The notes: generated by a model from the letters alone, not told the origin. DNA of 64,000 bases from an uncultured Lachnospiraceae bacterium (GCA_948470905.1 CAOKQK010000002.1:42093-106092), one strand, 5' to 3'; shown: positions 27,710 to 37,003, counted from the first letter of the stretch. Translations and numbers: made by a program.

Positions 27710-29742
27710 TGCGAAGACAGCTCAAGACACAACTGACAGATATTATGCAGAGATTGAAGGAATTAAACAGACAGCTTCTTGTGGAGATGGAGCAGGAGGG
27801 AATGGCTGCTCTGGGGGATGCTTTTGCAGATGAACAGGATGCCATGATTTCCGTGGGAAATCGGATTGAGGAGACGGAAGGCCAGGGGACGGAGGCGGTG
27901 AGGCTTCTGGAGAGTGGCTGCGAGCTGCTGTGGCGCCTGAGCCAGGCAGCATGCGGGGAAGGACAGGAGCAGGCTGCGGCGGACGGACAGCTTCAGGAGC
28001 AGATTCTGGGGAGCGGGCAGGTTCAGAAGCAGGCTGCGGAGGGCGGACAGCTCTGGGAGAGCTTGGAGCAGCTTCTGGATCAGGTATGCAGGGAGATAGA
28101 GAACCTGCCGGAGCAGATAGTGGCTGTGTTCCTTCCCTATAAGGCAAGTATGTGGGACTGCATGGAAAGTGTGTGGAAAGCGGCATGTGCCGATCCTTTG
28201 TGTATTCCCTATGTGATACCCGTTCCCTATTTTGACTTAAAAGACGGGCAGGTCCTGGGGCGCCGTTACGAGGGCTATGATCTGCCGGATTATGTGCCGG
28301 TCACGGATTACCGTAAGATCTCCCTGGAGGAGCTGCGTCCGGAGATGGCCTACCTGCACAATCCTTTCGATGAATATAACCTTGTGACAAGGCTGCTTCC
28401 GGAGTACTTTTCGGGCAGCCTCAAGAAGTATGTGCAGAAGCTGGTGTATATTCCCTATTATGTAACAGGGGATGCCGTGTATGTGACCCACAGGTTCCAG
28501 CCGTCTTATCATAATTTTGACTATATCGTCACACAGAGCGAGAAGATGATAGATTCCTATGATCCGGTTGTTCCCAGGGAGAAGTTCCTGCCTTTTGGAA
28601 GCCCTATCGCTGACAGGATCCTTTATATGGAGGAGCATAAGCCGGAGATTCCTCAGGAGTGGAAATCCATGCTGCCCAATGGGAAGGACTTTGGCGGAAA
28701 GAGGACGATCATGCTGAACACAAGCATTTCGCTTTTTCTGCAGCAGAGGGGGCGTTTTCTGGACAAATTGGAGTATATTTTCAAGCTTGTGAGGGGGATG
28801 GATGACATTCTGCTGATCTGGCGTCCACATCCTTTGCTGCGCGCCACGGCGGAGAGCCTGGCGGCGGATCTGGCGGAGAGGCTGCAGAGTCTGGAGGAGA
28901 GGTTCCTGAAGGAGAAGCTGGGCGTCCTGGACAGGGAGTCTGATGTGGGTGTGACGGTGGCGCTCTGTGACGCCTATCTGGGGGAGACGGCGTCCTCCAT
29001 GGTCCATATGTTTGGCATTGCCGGGAAACCGAAGTTTTACATCAACCTGACCATTCCTCAGGGAGAAGATTTTACGGAGGGTAAGGCAGGTGAGAAAGAA
29101 CGCCTGCTGCAGCGCATGGGCAGTGAGGGGCTTTTGCCCGGGGGATGGACCACGCAGAGAAAGGTGCAGCGCGGGGAGGATGGCTCTTACAGCTGCGAGG
29201 TCAGCTGCAGGTGTGTTGTGGGAGAGAAGGAGTATTTTATCCTCAATGAGTATGGCTGGATCCTGGAGAGAAGCCTGACGGATGGAGAGATGCGGCCGGT
29301 GGCGGCGGCACCAGGGTTTGAGATATGCAGAAAACGGGCATACCGCTGTATGGAAGCCCAGGGACAGGAGCTGGTTCTTTACCCTGAGGAGGCGGAGGGG
29401 ATCCTGTATTATGATCTGCACAGCGGCCAGATGAGAAAGATTTTTGACAAACGCCTGGAAATGGAAGCAAAACGTAATAAAATGCCATTGACAAACGAAT
29501 ATGTGAAGGTTTCGGAGGGCGTGATCGCTGTCATACGGGCGGAGCTTTTCAAAAAGGGGAAACTGGATCACACATGGTATGAGGGTGACGAATATACGCT
29601 GCAGGATTTCTTTTATTTTATGCAGACTGCAGGGAAGGATGAAATGACAGGGTATACGGGTGTGTATCAGATATGGCTGGCAACCATGGACGGGACCTGT
29701 GGGCAGAAGATTTATGATGTGGTGAAGGGGAGTCTTGGGTGA
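27709..29742 (+). CDS. CDP-glycerol glycerophosphotransferase-like protein
   Basis: This 677-residue protein starts in a TAATG overlap with the previous stop, so translation is coupled. Residues 1-130 are charged and coiled-coil-like with Gln/Gly repeats. From about 140 a GT-B-like transferase resembles teichoic-acid CDP-glycerol:glycerophosphate transferases: VFLPYKASMWDCMESVWKAA, AYLHNPFDEYNLVT, TQSEKMIDSY, LLIWRPHPLLRAT, DAYLGETASSMVHMFG. The last 170 residues (EYFILNEYGWILE, ILYYDLHSGQM) look like propeller blades. With a cytidylyltransferase fused upstream, polymerisation or attachment of glycerol phosphate is the best guess. It is a paralog of the next gene. Confidence 0.72.
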   Translation: MRRQLKTQLTDIMQRLKELNRQLLVEMEQEGMAALGDAFADEQDAMISVGNRIEETEGQGTEAVRLLESGCELLWRLSQAACGEGQEQAAADGQLQEQILGSGQVQKQAAEGGQLWESLEQLLDQVCREIENLPEQIVAVFLPYKASMWDCMESVWKAACADPLCIPYVIPVPYFDLKDGQVLGRRYEGYDLPDYVPVTDYRKISLEELRPEMAYLHNPFDEYNLVTRLLPEYFSGSLKKYVQKLVYIPYYVTGDAVYVTHRFQPSYHNFDYIVTQSEKMIDSYDPVVPREKFLPFGSPIADRILYMEEHKPEIPQEWKSMLPNGKDFGGKRTIMLNTSISLFLQQRGRFLDKLEYIFKLVRGMDDILLIWRPHPLLRATAESLAADLAERLQSLEERFLKEKLGVLDRESDVGVTVALCDAYLGETASSMVHMFGIAGKPKFYINLTIPQGEDFTEGKAGEKERLLQRMGSEGLLPGGWTTQRKVQRGEDGSYSCEVSCRCVVGEKEYFILNEYGWILERSLTDGEMRPVAAAPGFEICRKRAYRCMEAQGQELVLYPEEAEGILYYDLHSGQMRKIFDKRLEMEAKRNKMPLTNEYVKVSEGVIAVIRAELFKKGKLDHTWYEGDEYTLQDFFYFMQTAGKDEMTGYTGVYQIWLATMDGTCGQKIYDVVKGSLG

Positions 29743-29760
29743 TTTCAGAAGGGAGCGCAC

Positions 29761-31890
29761 ATGGAGCAGAAAAAGAAGGTTTTATTTTTGGTATACCGTG
29801 CCGGATGGTGGGGATGCTTTGACGAGCTTTACAGGGAGCATAAGGCGGATCCCGGCTGTCGGTGCAGTGTGGTCGTTCTGCCGCGTTATGACCGTGATCC
29901 CCAGACCCATGAAATGATCCTGGACAGGTATCAGTATGACGGGGATGCCATGCCCCGGGAGGTGGAGGTCACGGATTTCCGAAGGTATTCCCTTGCACAG
30001 GAGAGGCCGGATGTCATCTATATCCACAATATTTATGACAACAGCAATATTCTGGACTCCGTGCCCGTGGAATATTATTCCTGGAATTTAAAGCAGTTTA
30101 CACCCAGGCTGGTGTATGTACATCCCAGGCTGGCATTTTCGGAGCAGGATAAGAAATATGGCATATATCGGTTTGTAGATACAATCTATATTTATTCGGC
30201 GAAGGAAAGATATAATTTTCCCGTTGAATTTGACAGCAAACTGGAGGTCAGGCCCTCCGGCATCATCCCGTATCTGCTGAGGCAGCAGAAGCTTAGGCCC
30301 GCTCCGGCAAAGGGGGCTGTGGTGACGATCCTTATTTCTGTAGGTTTTAGTGAATTATATTATGGCACTGACCGTGCTCTCCAAAAGCTGGAACAGGTAT
30401 TGGGGCTTCTGAAGGGCAGGAGGGACTTCAGAGTGATCCTGCATTCTGACCGGGAGCTTCTGGATCATTTTCATGAACTGCAGGGAAGCGTTGCCAAGGA
30501 ATATATTCGGATTATCAATTGGTTTGCGGACAAAAAGATTGGAGTGTATGACATTTCAGACAATGATTATGAGGCGGCATTGGGCGCGGATGTCCTTATG
30601 ATGGTGGGCTGGAATTCGCTGGAGCCGTGCTTCAATGTGTTGGGAAAGCTGCGTTTTGCCCTGAGCCAGGAGTGCAGGCCGCTGCCTGGGGAGGATGACC
30701 TGTGTGCGCCCAGTTTTTGGGAATGCTGTGTGGAAGGGGACGAGGTGACGTTTGTCACGGAGGCGACAAAGCTCTTGTGCAGGGTGAACCTTAAGGATGG
30801 GAAGTTGAGGGTGCTGGGGGAAGTGCCGGATGAGATAGACGGCGGATTGAATTATATAGATGTGCAGAAGAAGGGTGATATGTGTTATCTATTGCCCTAT
30901 TCCTCTGATGGGGTGGTACTGTTTGACGAAAAGAGCGGGGTTATGGAAAAGAAATACCTGCCGGAAATGCAGACCTATTCTAATTTTACCAAGGTAGTAC
31001 CTTACGGGCAGTATTTTTATTTGATTCCCAGACTTTACAGGGGGATTCTGCGTTATGATATGGAAAGCGGTGAGTGCAGGGTTTATGATGCCTGGGTGAA
31101 AGAGCTGGATCAGTTTGTGCTTGCGAAAAACCGGCAGGAACCGTATTTTATCTGGGGAATCCGTCAGGAGGGAAGCATGCTCCACATGGCTTCGTCAAAA
31201 GCCGGCGTGATTCTGCATTTTGATATGGAGACAGGAACGCACCAGCTTGAGGAGATGGGAATTCCCGAGGGCAGATTCCTGGATATGGAATGGAGAGGCG
31301 GGAAGCCTCTTTTGCTTGAATGGAAAGGAAGCAATATTTACACTTATGATCATGCTCAGAAGGACTGGAAGGTCATCTATGAGGCCCGGGAGTGCGAGAC
31401 GCCCAATGTGCCCTATGCGAGATGTGTTCAGGCAGGAGGGAAGACGGTGGTTTTTCCCCAGCAGGCGGATCATGTACTGATCCTGGATGAGGATAACGGC
31501 AAAGTAGTAGAGAGGCGGGATGTGGTCTGCTGCGGCAGGGACGCCTATCAGTCGGAGTATATGAGGGAGCGCAAGGCGGGATATCAAGTGGTAAAAAAGA
31601 TGGAGAATGGCAATATACTGCTGTATGAAATGTATACAGGGTCATTCCATATGTTGGATGAAAGGCTGCGGGTGGTAAAGAGGATCAAGTGCAGGCTGCC
31701 TTACGGCGATGTGATATCATGTTATAAAAGGTTATGCGCCAGAATACGCAAAAGGACGCAATGTAATAATTATGTGGGAGAGTGGCAGCCGCTGCCGGTT
31801 ATGTTGGAATATTTGAAGGATGCCTGCCGGGATGAGGAGATTCTACAGGAGAACAGCAGGGAATTCTTGATAAAACAGCTTGAAGACTGA
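29761..31890 (+). CDS. Glycerophosphotransferase-like paralog with C-terminal beta-propeller-like region
   Basis: This 709-residue protein mirrors the preceding one: LFLVYRAGWWGCFDELYRE parallels FLPYKASMWDCMESVWKAA, and VIYIHNIYDNSNILDSV parallels AYLHNPFDEYNLVT. The GT-B core is shorter and more divergent (ADVLMMVGWNSLEP in place of the G-E-T-A-S-S motif), so activity may differ or be lost. Residues from about 330 form repeated segments of the type MCYLLPYSSDGVVLFDEKSG, YFYLIPRLYRGILRYDMESG and MLHMASSKAGVILHFDMETG, which read as beta-propeller blades. The pair probably arose by tandem duplication. It may bind the substrate chain or sense it; this is inference. Confidence 0.6.
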   Translation: MEQKKKVLFLVYRAGWWGCFDELYREHKADPGCRCSVVVLPRYDRDPQTHEMILDRYQYDGDAMPREVEVTDFRRYSLAQERPDVIYIHNIYDNSNILDSVPVEYYSWNLKQFTPRLVYVHPRLAFSEQDKKYGIYRFVDTIYIYSAKERYNFPVEFDSKLEVRPSGIIPYLLRQQKLRPAPAKGAVVTILISVGFSELYYGTDRALQKLEQVLGLLKGRRDFRVILHSDRELLDHFHELQGSVAKEYIRIINWFADKKIGVYDISDNDYEAALGADVLMMVGWNSLEPCFNVLGKLRFALSQECRPLPGEDDLCAPSFWECCVEGDEVTFVTEATKLLCRVNLKDGKLRVLGEVPDEIDGGLNYIDVQKKGDMCYLLPYSSDGVVLFDEKSGVMEKKYLPEMQTYSNFTKVVPYGQYFYLIPRLYRGILRYDMESGECRVYDAWVKELDQFVLAKNRQEPYFIWGIRQEGSMLHMASSKAGVILHFDMETGTHQLEEMGIPEGRFLDMEWRGGKPLLLEWKGSNIYTYDHAQKDWKVIYEARECETPNVPYARCVQAGGKTVVFPQQADHVLILDEDNGKVVERRDVVCCGRDAYQSEYMRERKAGYQVVKKMENGNILLYEMYTGSFHMLDERLRVVKRIKCRLPYGDVISCYKRLCARIRKRTQCNNYVGEWQPLPVMLEYLKDACRDEEILQENSREFLIKQLED

Positions 31891-31965
31891 CGGCGGGAGC
31901 CGGGTGTGCATAGGAAGATAACAATCGTGGGCAGCAGGGTTCCGTTGCCATGGATACAGGGTTTG

Positions 31966-31982
31966 GCCCGCCCAAGGCGGGC
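31966..31982 (+). promoter_or_regulatory. GC-rich hairpin just before the ribosome site of the next gene
   Basis: GCCCGCC (31966-31972) pairs with GGCGGGC (31976-31982) around a 3-nt loop. There is no T-run. The hairpin ends a few bases before AGGGGT, the likely ribosome site of the gene at 31996. It could modulate translation or protect the downstream message. Confidence 0.4.
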
Positions 31983-31995
31983 GTAGGGGTGTAAA

Positions 31996-34854
31996 ATGGC
32001 TGTATTGCATAACATGCCGAAGGAAATTAATCATCCTTCGGAAACAGATCAGAAAATAGCAAAATATATAGAGGAACAGGACTGCCTTTGTTACGACGGA
32101 GCGCTGGAGGGTGAGGAGGATTTCCAGGTGTTTTACCAGCTGTCGGAGCTGCGGACTGGTCTGGTCAGCTGGTATGACTTTGGGGCGGATGCGTCTGTGC
32201 TGGAGGTAGGAGCCGGATTCGGGGGGCTGACAGGGCGTTTGTGCCAGCTGTGCGGGCATGTGACTGCCACGGAGAGGTCTGCCTTTCGGGCGCAGATGCT
32301 GGCGAAGCGTCTGGAGCGTTTTGGAAATCTGGATATTTATGCAGGTGACATTGGCCAATTGGAGCTGGACAGGAAGTTTGACTATATCATTCTGACGGGG
32401 CTGTTGGAGAGGGTTGGGGGAGGAAGCCAGGACAGAGCGGTGTACAGCAGGTACTTGAAGAAGCTGTGCGGATTCCTGAAAGAGAGAGGGCGTATGCTGA
32501 TTGCGGTGGAAAACCGTTTTGGACTGCGCTATTTCTGTGGAGCCGTGGAGCCGCACACGAACCGGGCCTTTGATGGGATCAGCGGTTACAGGCAGGGGGG
32601 AAGGGGACGTTCTTTCTCCAGGCAGGAGCTGACGGAGATTTTGCAGCAGGCAGGGCTGGGGCGGCATAAGTTCTATTATCCGCTGCCGGATTATAAGCTT
32701 CCGCAGCTTATCTATACAGACGCTTTTCTGCCGGAGGAAAATCTGTGGGAACGTCTGATCCCTTATTATACCAGAAATGACACCCTGGTAGCCAGGGAAA
32801 GCGATCTGTATGATGAGATTGTCCGCAACGGCGTGTTTCCTTTTTTCGCGAATTCTTTTCTGGTGGAATGCAGTCTGGACGGGACTTTCTGTGATGTGGA
32901 GTACGCTGCGGTGTCCACGGACAGGGGGCCGGATAGGAGCTTTGCCACGTCAATCCATGCAGATGGCGTTGTCTGTAAACAGCCTCTGTATCCCCAGGGG
33001 AATCAGAACGCCAGGAAGCTGTATGGGAATATAGCGGATCTGCAGGCTCATGGAATCCCTGTTGTGCCGCATGTCTGGAAGAACGGGGACGGAGAGTGCA
33101 GGGCGCTTCAGATGCCATATATAAAGCATCCCACGCTTTCCAATTATATTAAGAAAATTCTGCCCGATCATCCTGATGAGTTTGAGGAGCTGGTGGAGAG
33201 GATTTATCAATATATCCTCCAGTCTTCGGAGGAGGTGCCTGAGGGAGAAAATGCGCTGGCAAAATACTGGGAGAAGGAGCCGGGGCTGCAGTGGGGACCT
33301 GTCCTGCGCAGAGCCTATATGGAGCTGATCCCGTTAAACTGCTTTTATGATGCGGAGCATAAGGAGTTCCTGTATTTTGACCAGGAGTTCGTGCGGGAAA
33401 ATTATCCGGCGAAATATGTGCTTTTTCGGGCAATCCACTATATTTACTGCTTTACACCCAATGGGGAGAGCTATTATCCCAGGAGGAAACTGCTTGAAAA
33501 ATATGGGATGGAGGATACCTGGGAGATTTATCTGAAGGAGGAGGACCGTTTCCTGGACCAGGTCCGGAACCACAGACAGTACAGTCAGTTTTACAAGTGG
33601 GCTCAGGTGGATGACAAACGCATTTTGGACAATGCCAGGAGACTGGAATCCGAGGAGGAAAAAATTGCAAATTACACTGTCTCAAACCAGATGAAGAAGG
33701 TTTGGAAGGTGGAGCTGCGCATGCTGGATGAGGTGGATCGAATCTGCAGAAAATATGGGCTGACATATTTTTTTGTGCATGGGAGCCTGCTGGGGGCGGT
33801 GCGCCACAAGGGGTTTATACCATGGGATGACGATCTGGATATCGCCATGCTGCGGGAGGATTATGACAGATTCCTGACTGTGGCGCAGGGGGAGCTGGCG
33901 GAGGGCTTGTCGCTCCACACGGCGGCTACGGAAAAAGATGTTTTCTGGGGAGGGTTTGCGCGGATACGGGACGCGCGGACCACCGCCATCGGCACCCGTG
34001 AAATGGGGCATAAGGGGAACCTTGGTATTTGGATTGACATTCTGCCCATCGACACGGCTACAGCCGACGAAAAGAAGTTTTACAGGCAGCAGCTGCGCAT
34101 TAGGCACTGTCATCGTTTGCTTTCGGCGAAGATTTACGGCAAGGATTTTAAGGAATTTGCAGACATGAAGAGGTGGCAGTGGAGGGGCTACCGGCTTCTG
34201 GCGGCGTGCCTGTCTCATGAGAGGCTGACGGCAAGGCTGGAGAAAGTCATGACCATGTACAGGGATGAGGACTCCGATGAGGTGGCGATGCTGTCTGGGT
34301 ATTTCAAGCACCGCAGGCTGGTGAAAAAAGATTTTGAAGGCACGGTGCTTCTGGACTTTGAGCACCGGAAGGTTCCGGCGCCTGTGGGGTATGAGAGCTA
34401 CTTGTTCCGGAGTCTGGGCAAGGATTATATGAGGTATCCTCCGGAGGAGGAACGCAGGCCAAAACATGACGGGATTTGGAATCCGGATGAGCCTTATGAG
34501 AAGTATGTGAAGCTTCTGTGCGATATCTTTGAGGACTGCAGGGGGAAGAAGATCATTCTCTTTGGCTCCGGCATGATGTTTGAGGACTATATGAAAAAAT
34601 ACGGCGGGAAATACCGTCCGGCATTTCTTGTGGATAATGATGACAGCAAGTGGGAAAAGAGACGTATGGGGATTGAGATTAAAAGGCCGGAGGCAATCCT
34701 TGAGGTGCCGGAGGAGCGGAGGAAGCTGATCATCTGCAGTTATTATTATCCGGAAATTGAAAAGCAGCTGCAGGCAATGGGCATTAAGGATTACCAGATT
34801 TATGTTCAGAGGCTTGAGTGGGTGCTGGAGGCGGAGAAGGCCGCCAAAAGATAG
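31996..34854 (+). CDS. Methyltransferase/kinase-like/LicD fusion with C-terminal Rossmann module
   Basis: This 952-residue protein has four parts. About 50-215 is a SAM methyltransferase (VLEVGAGFGGLTGRL, YIILTGLLERVGGG). About 280-540 resembles a protein-kinase-like fold: VCKQPLYPQGNQNARKLYG, ALQMPYIKHPTLSNYIKK, ELIPLNCFYDAEHKEF and YFDQEF, where the D-L/N-F and F-D-x-E order recalls kinase catalytic and metal loops. 566-800 is a LicD phosphotransferase domain (FVHGSLLGAVRHKGFIPWDDDLDIAM). 850-945 is the Rossmann-like module (IILFGSGMMFEDYM, FLVDNDDSKWEKRRMG). A methyltransferase-kinase pair recalls WbdD, which caps O-antigen chains; LicD enzymes add phosphocholine or similar groups. Chain capping plus phospho-decoration is therefore a plausible role. 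Confidence 0.75.
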   Translation: MAVLHNMPKEINHPSETDQKIAKYIEEQDCLCYDGALEGEEDFQVFYQLSELRTGLVSWYDFGADASVLEVGAGFGGLTGRLCQLCGHVTATERSAFRAQMLAKRLERFGNLDIYAGDIGQLELDRKFDYIILTGLLERVGGGSQDRAVYSRYLKKLCGFLKERGRMLIAVENRFGLRYFCGAVEPHTNRAFDGISGYRQGGRGRSFSRQELTEILQQAGLGRHKFYYPLPDYKLPQLIYTDAFLPEENLWERLIPYYTRNDTLVARESDLYDEIVRNGVFPFFANSFLVECSLDGTFCDVEYAAVSTDRGPDRSFATSIHADGVVCKQPLYPQGNQNARKLYGNIADLQAHGIPVVPHVWKNGDGECRALQMPYIKHPTLSNYIKKILPDHPDEFEELVERIYQYILQSSEEVPEGENALAKYWEKEPGLQWGPVLRRAYMELIPLNCFYDAEHKEFLYFDQEFVRENYPAKYVLFRAIHYIYCFTPNGESYYPRRKLLEKYGMEDTWEIYLKEEDRFLDQVRNHRQYSQFYKWAQVDDKRILDNARRLESEEEKIANYTVSNQMKKVWKVELRMLDEVDRICRKYGLTYFFVHGSLLGAVRHKGFIPWDDDLDIAMLREDYDRFLTVAQGELAEGLSLHTAATEKDVFWGGFARIRDARTTAIGTREMGHKGNLGIWIDILPIDTATADEKKFYRQQLRIRHCHRLLSAKIYGKDFKEFADMKRWQWRGYRLLAACLSHERLTARLEKVMTMYRDEDSDEVAMLSGYFKHRRLVKKDFEGTVLLDFEHRKVPAPVGYESYLFRSLGKDYMRYPPEEERRPKHDGIWNPDEPYEKYVKLLCDIFEDCRGKKIILFGSGMMFEDYMKKYGGKYRPAFLVDNDDSKWEKRRMGIEIKRPEAILEVPEERRKLIICSYYYPEIEKQLQAMGIKDYQIYVQRLEWVLEAEKAAKR

Positions 34855-35018
34855 AGTTCACTTTGTACCGGCGGCAAAGATATTGCGGCGGGAGGATTTG
34901 TGAACGGATTCTTAACTTGGAAGATATTTCATCCGATAAAGTAGACAGAGGAAGCAGATTTTTGAGGCGGAAGCGGCTACAGGGGCATGATCTGCGGCGC
35001 ACACGCGAAGGAGAGCGG

Positions 35019-35843
35019 ATGGATACATTGATTTCAAGTTATACGGACAATCGGGGGAATTTATTTCAGGCATGCGGCGGCGAAAAGCCTGCGGACAGGA
35101 AGGGCGCGTCGGGGAGCTTTGCCCGGGCGGTGCTGCAGGGAGCGGAGGATGCCGGAATCTGGGGTGTGACATCTCCGGAAGACATGACCATGGAGGAATA
35201 CCGGCAATATATCTCACAGCAGATCAGGAAGATGCCCGTACACCCAAGCCGCAGACAGGAAAATATTTCCGTGGTCATCTCGGAGGAAGGGTATGCGGCC
35301 ATGAAGGCTGATCCGGAGTATGAGGCGTGGGTGTTGAATAATATCCGGGCACTCTATTCCCAGCCGGGAAGCTTTTTTGGGTGTACGGATAAGGTTTATA
35401 CCAGTATTTATATTGGCGCCACCAAGGAGGAGAGTTATGCGGAAACCTGGCGTGTGCCTGTGAGGAGTCCCAGGGAACGTGCCGCAGAGAGGCGGAGGGA
35501 GGCCAGAATCAGGCTGGAAAAGAGGCTGAAAAAGAAACGTCAGCAGAAGCTGCTCAGGGAGCTGGCATTCCAGCGCCAGGAGCGTCAGAGGAAACTGGTA
35601 AAGAAGCTCATCGAGCATCGGCGGGAGATCGAGAAGGAGAACCGTCAACGGTGGAAAAAGTCGGAGGTGAGGGATAAACCCGACGGCTCCAGAGTGCTGG
35701 AGATTACCACCAGGCAGAAGAATGTTGAGAAGATCGTGGAGCGGGATATCGTCCGGGTGGAGGAGGTGCTGTGGGAGATGCGGATGCAGCAGGAAATGCA
35801 GCGTATGGAGGTTGAAAAGTATAATTTTGGCCTGCGGGAATAA
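35019..35843 (+). CDS. Hypothetical coiled-coil, Arg/Lys-rich protein
   Basis: I do not recognise this protein of about 274 residues. It begins MDTLISSYTDNRGNLFQ, has a globular part with EEYRQYISQQIRKMPVHPS, ISVVISEEGYAAMKADPEYE and VLNNIRALYSQPGSFFG, then a long basic helix region (about 155-225, R/K/E/Q-rich) that should form a coiled coil, and ends KYNFGLRE. No signal peptide or membrane segment is visible. The frame is open from 34818 and overlaps the previous gene, but AAGGAG at 35008-35013 supports ATG 35019. Its strongly charged helix suggests a structural or scaffolding role. It separates the LicD fusion from a cell-envelope hydrolase. Confidence 0.6.
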   Translation: MDTLISSYTDNRGNLFQACGGEKPADRKGASGSFARAVLQGAEDAGIWGVTSPEDMTMEEYRQYISQQIRKMPVHPSRRQENISVVISEEGYAAMKADPEYEAWVLNNIRALYSQPGSFFGCTDKVYTSIYIGATKEESYAETWRVPVRSPRERAAERRREARIRLEKRLKKKRQQKLLRELAFQRQERQRKLVKKLIEHRREIEKENRQRWKKSEVRDKPDGSRVLEITTRQKNVEKIVERDIVRVEEVLWEMRMQQEMQRMEVEKYNFGLRE

Positions 35844-35899
35844 ACAGGGATTACTCTGTCAATTCTAATCAAAAGTAAATTTTTGTTAGGAGGTGACAG

Positions 35900-36832
35900 A
35901 TGCGGTGCCGGAGGTTGTTCCTGTTTTTTTTGACGCTTTCTATTGTGGCTGCAGGGGTGTGGGTATGGACCATGGCGGCGGAGGGGCAGGCGCATTATGT
36001 GCCGGATTATGAGAGAGAGGATCTGGCGCCGCTTTTAAAGCTGGAGGGACGGGAGCTGACGGAGGAGGATTACCGCAGGCTGTTTCTGCAGACGGGGCTG
36101 GCGAAGGCAGGCGTTGACGGGCTTTATGAAACAGGGCGGCAGGAGCTGCTGCTGGATCTGCAGGAGCGTTTTTTTGTCAAGGCACAGGTGGAATGCCGCC
36201 ATGTGAACCTGCTGCTTCGGAGCGAACGGCTTGTGGAAAAAGAAGAGCCGGAATTGGATTTCCTGCCGGTGCTGCAGGATGGTGACATACTTGTCACTTT
36301 CAGCGGGCATGTCTTTGGCTGGCGCACAGGTCATGCGGCTGTCGTGGTAAAGGCTTCGGAGGGGCAGACTCTGGAGGCTGTCACCTATGGCTGTGATTCG
36401 TCTGTCCGTTCCGTGGAGCATTGGAGGGAGTATCCCGGATTTGCGCTTCTCAGGCTGAAGGGCGTTACAGACGGGCAGCAGGCGGAAATTGCCGAGTATG
36501 CCAGGACAGAGCTTGTAGGCGTGCCGTACAGCCTGTTTGCATATACAGACTTCAGTCTGGCGGCATCAATAGGAGCGGCGGATGGAGTGGGAAAACCTCT
36601 GAATACAAGAAGATTGCCGGATTCGGATCGCTTGGCGGGCACTGCGGAGGAAATACCCTCCCTGTCAGTGACCCAGTGCGCCCATCTTGTGTGGTCTGTG
36701 TACCGTCATTTCGGGTATGACCTTGACAGTGACGGCGGGGCGGTGGTGACGCCTGGGGATATTTTTCGCAGCGATCAGCTGGAAGTGGTGCAGATCTACG
36801 GCATTAATCCGGAAAATATAATTAATTTATAA
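35900..36832 (+). CDS. YiiX-like permuted NlpC/P60 cysteine hydrolase, exported
   Basis: This 310-residue protein has an N-terminal signal or anchor segment (RLFLFFLTLSIVAAGVWVW, residues 5-23). The catalytic core follows the circularly permuted NlpC/P60 (YiiX/YaeF) order: the histidine in DGDILVTFSGHVFGWRTGHAAVVV (quoted as two pieces, DGDILVTFSGHVF and GWRTGHAAVVV) comes first, and the cysteine in TQCAHLVWSVYRHFG comes near the C-terminus. The family cleaves or transfers amide bonds of peptidoglycan or lipids. TAGGAGGTGA precedes the ATG. It probably acts outside the membrane on the cell wall to which the glycan is attached. It ends before a new promoter, so it closes the transcription unit. 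Confidence 0.75.
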   Translation: MRCRRLFLFFLTLSIVAAGVWVWTMAAEGQAHYVPDYEREDLAPLLKLEGRELTEEDYRRLFLQTGLAKAGVDGLYETGRQELLLDLQERFFVKAQVECRHVNLLLRSERLVEKEEPELDFLPVLQDGDILVTFSGHVFGWRTGHAAVVVKASEGQTLEAVTYGCDSSVRSVEHWREYPGFALLRLKGVTDGQQAEIAEYARTELVGVPYSLFAYTDFSLAASIGAADGVGKPLNTRRLPDSDRLAGTAEEIPSLSVTQCAHLVWSVYRHFGYDLDSDGGAVVTPGDIFRSDQLEVVQIYGINPENIINL

Positions 36833-36869
36833 AATTTTTTGTGTAAAATATTAAATTTCTGATTCCTAC

Positions 36870-36898
36870 TTGAAAAAGCACACGATAAATCGTATATT
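36870..36898 (+). promoter_or_regulatory. Promoter with an embedded inverted repeat (regulator/glf operon)
   Basis: TTGAAA (36870-36875) and TATATT (36893-36898) are 17 bp apart. ACGAT-AA-ATCGT (36882-36893) lies in the spacer and touches the -10 box, a typical place for repression by an HTH regulator. The gene at 37004 encodes such a regulator, so autoregulation is likely. The 5' leader (36910-36975) can fold, with GTTGG near its start facing CCAAC near its end. Confidence 0.6.
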
Positions 36899-37003
36899 AG
36901 TTTTACGAGGAAGTTGGCGGGGATGTCTGGCCGGTGCCGGTATACCCGGCGCCCTGAGGGCGGGTGTCTCCAACATGGTTATGTCAGTATGGAGGAAAGA
37001 AAG

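Noticed and set aside
28237-29760. 507-residue minus-strand frame across the glycerophosphotransferase-like gene
   Set aside because: It is a G+C-driven open antisense frame with His/Leu/Arg-rich low-quality sequence; the plus strand has clear conserved motifs.
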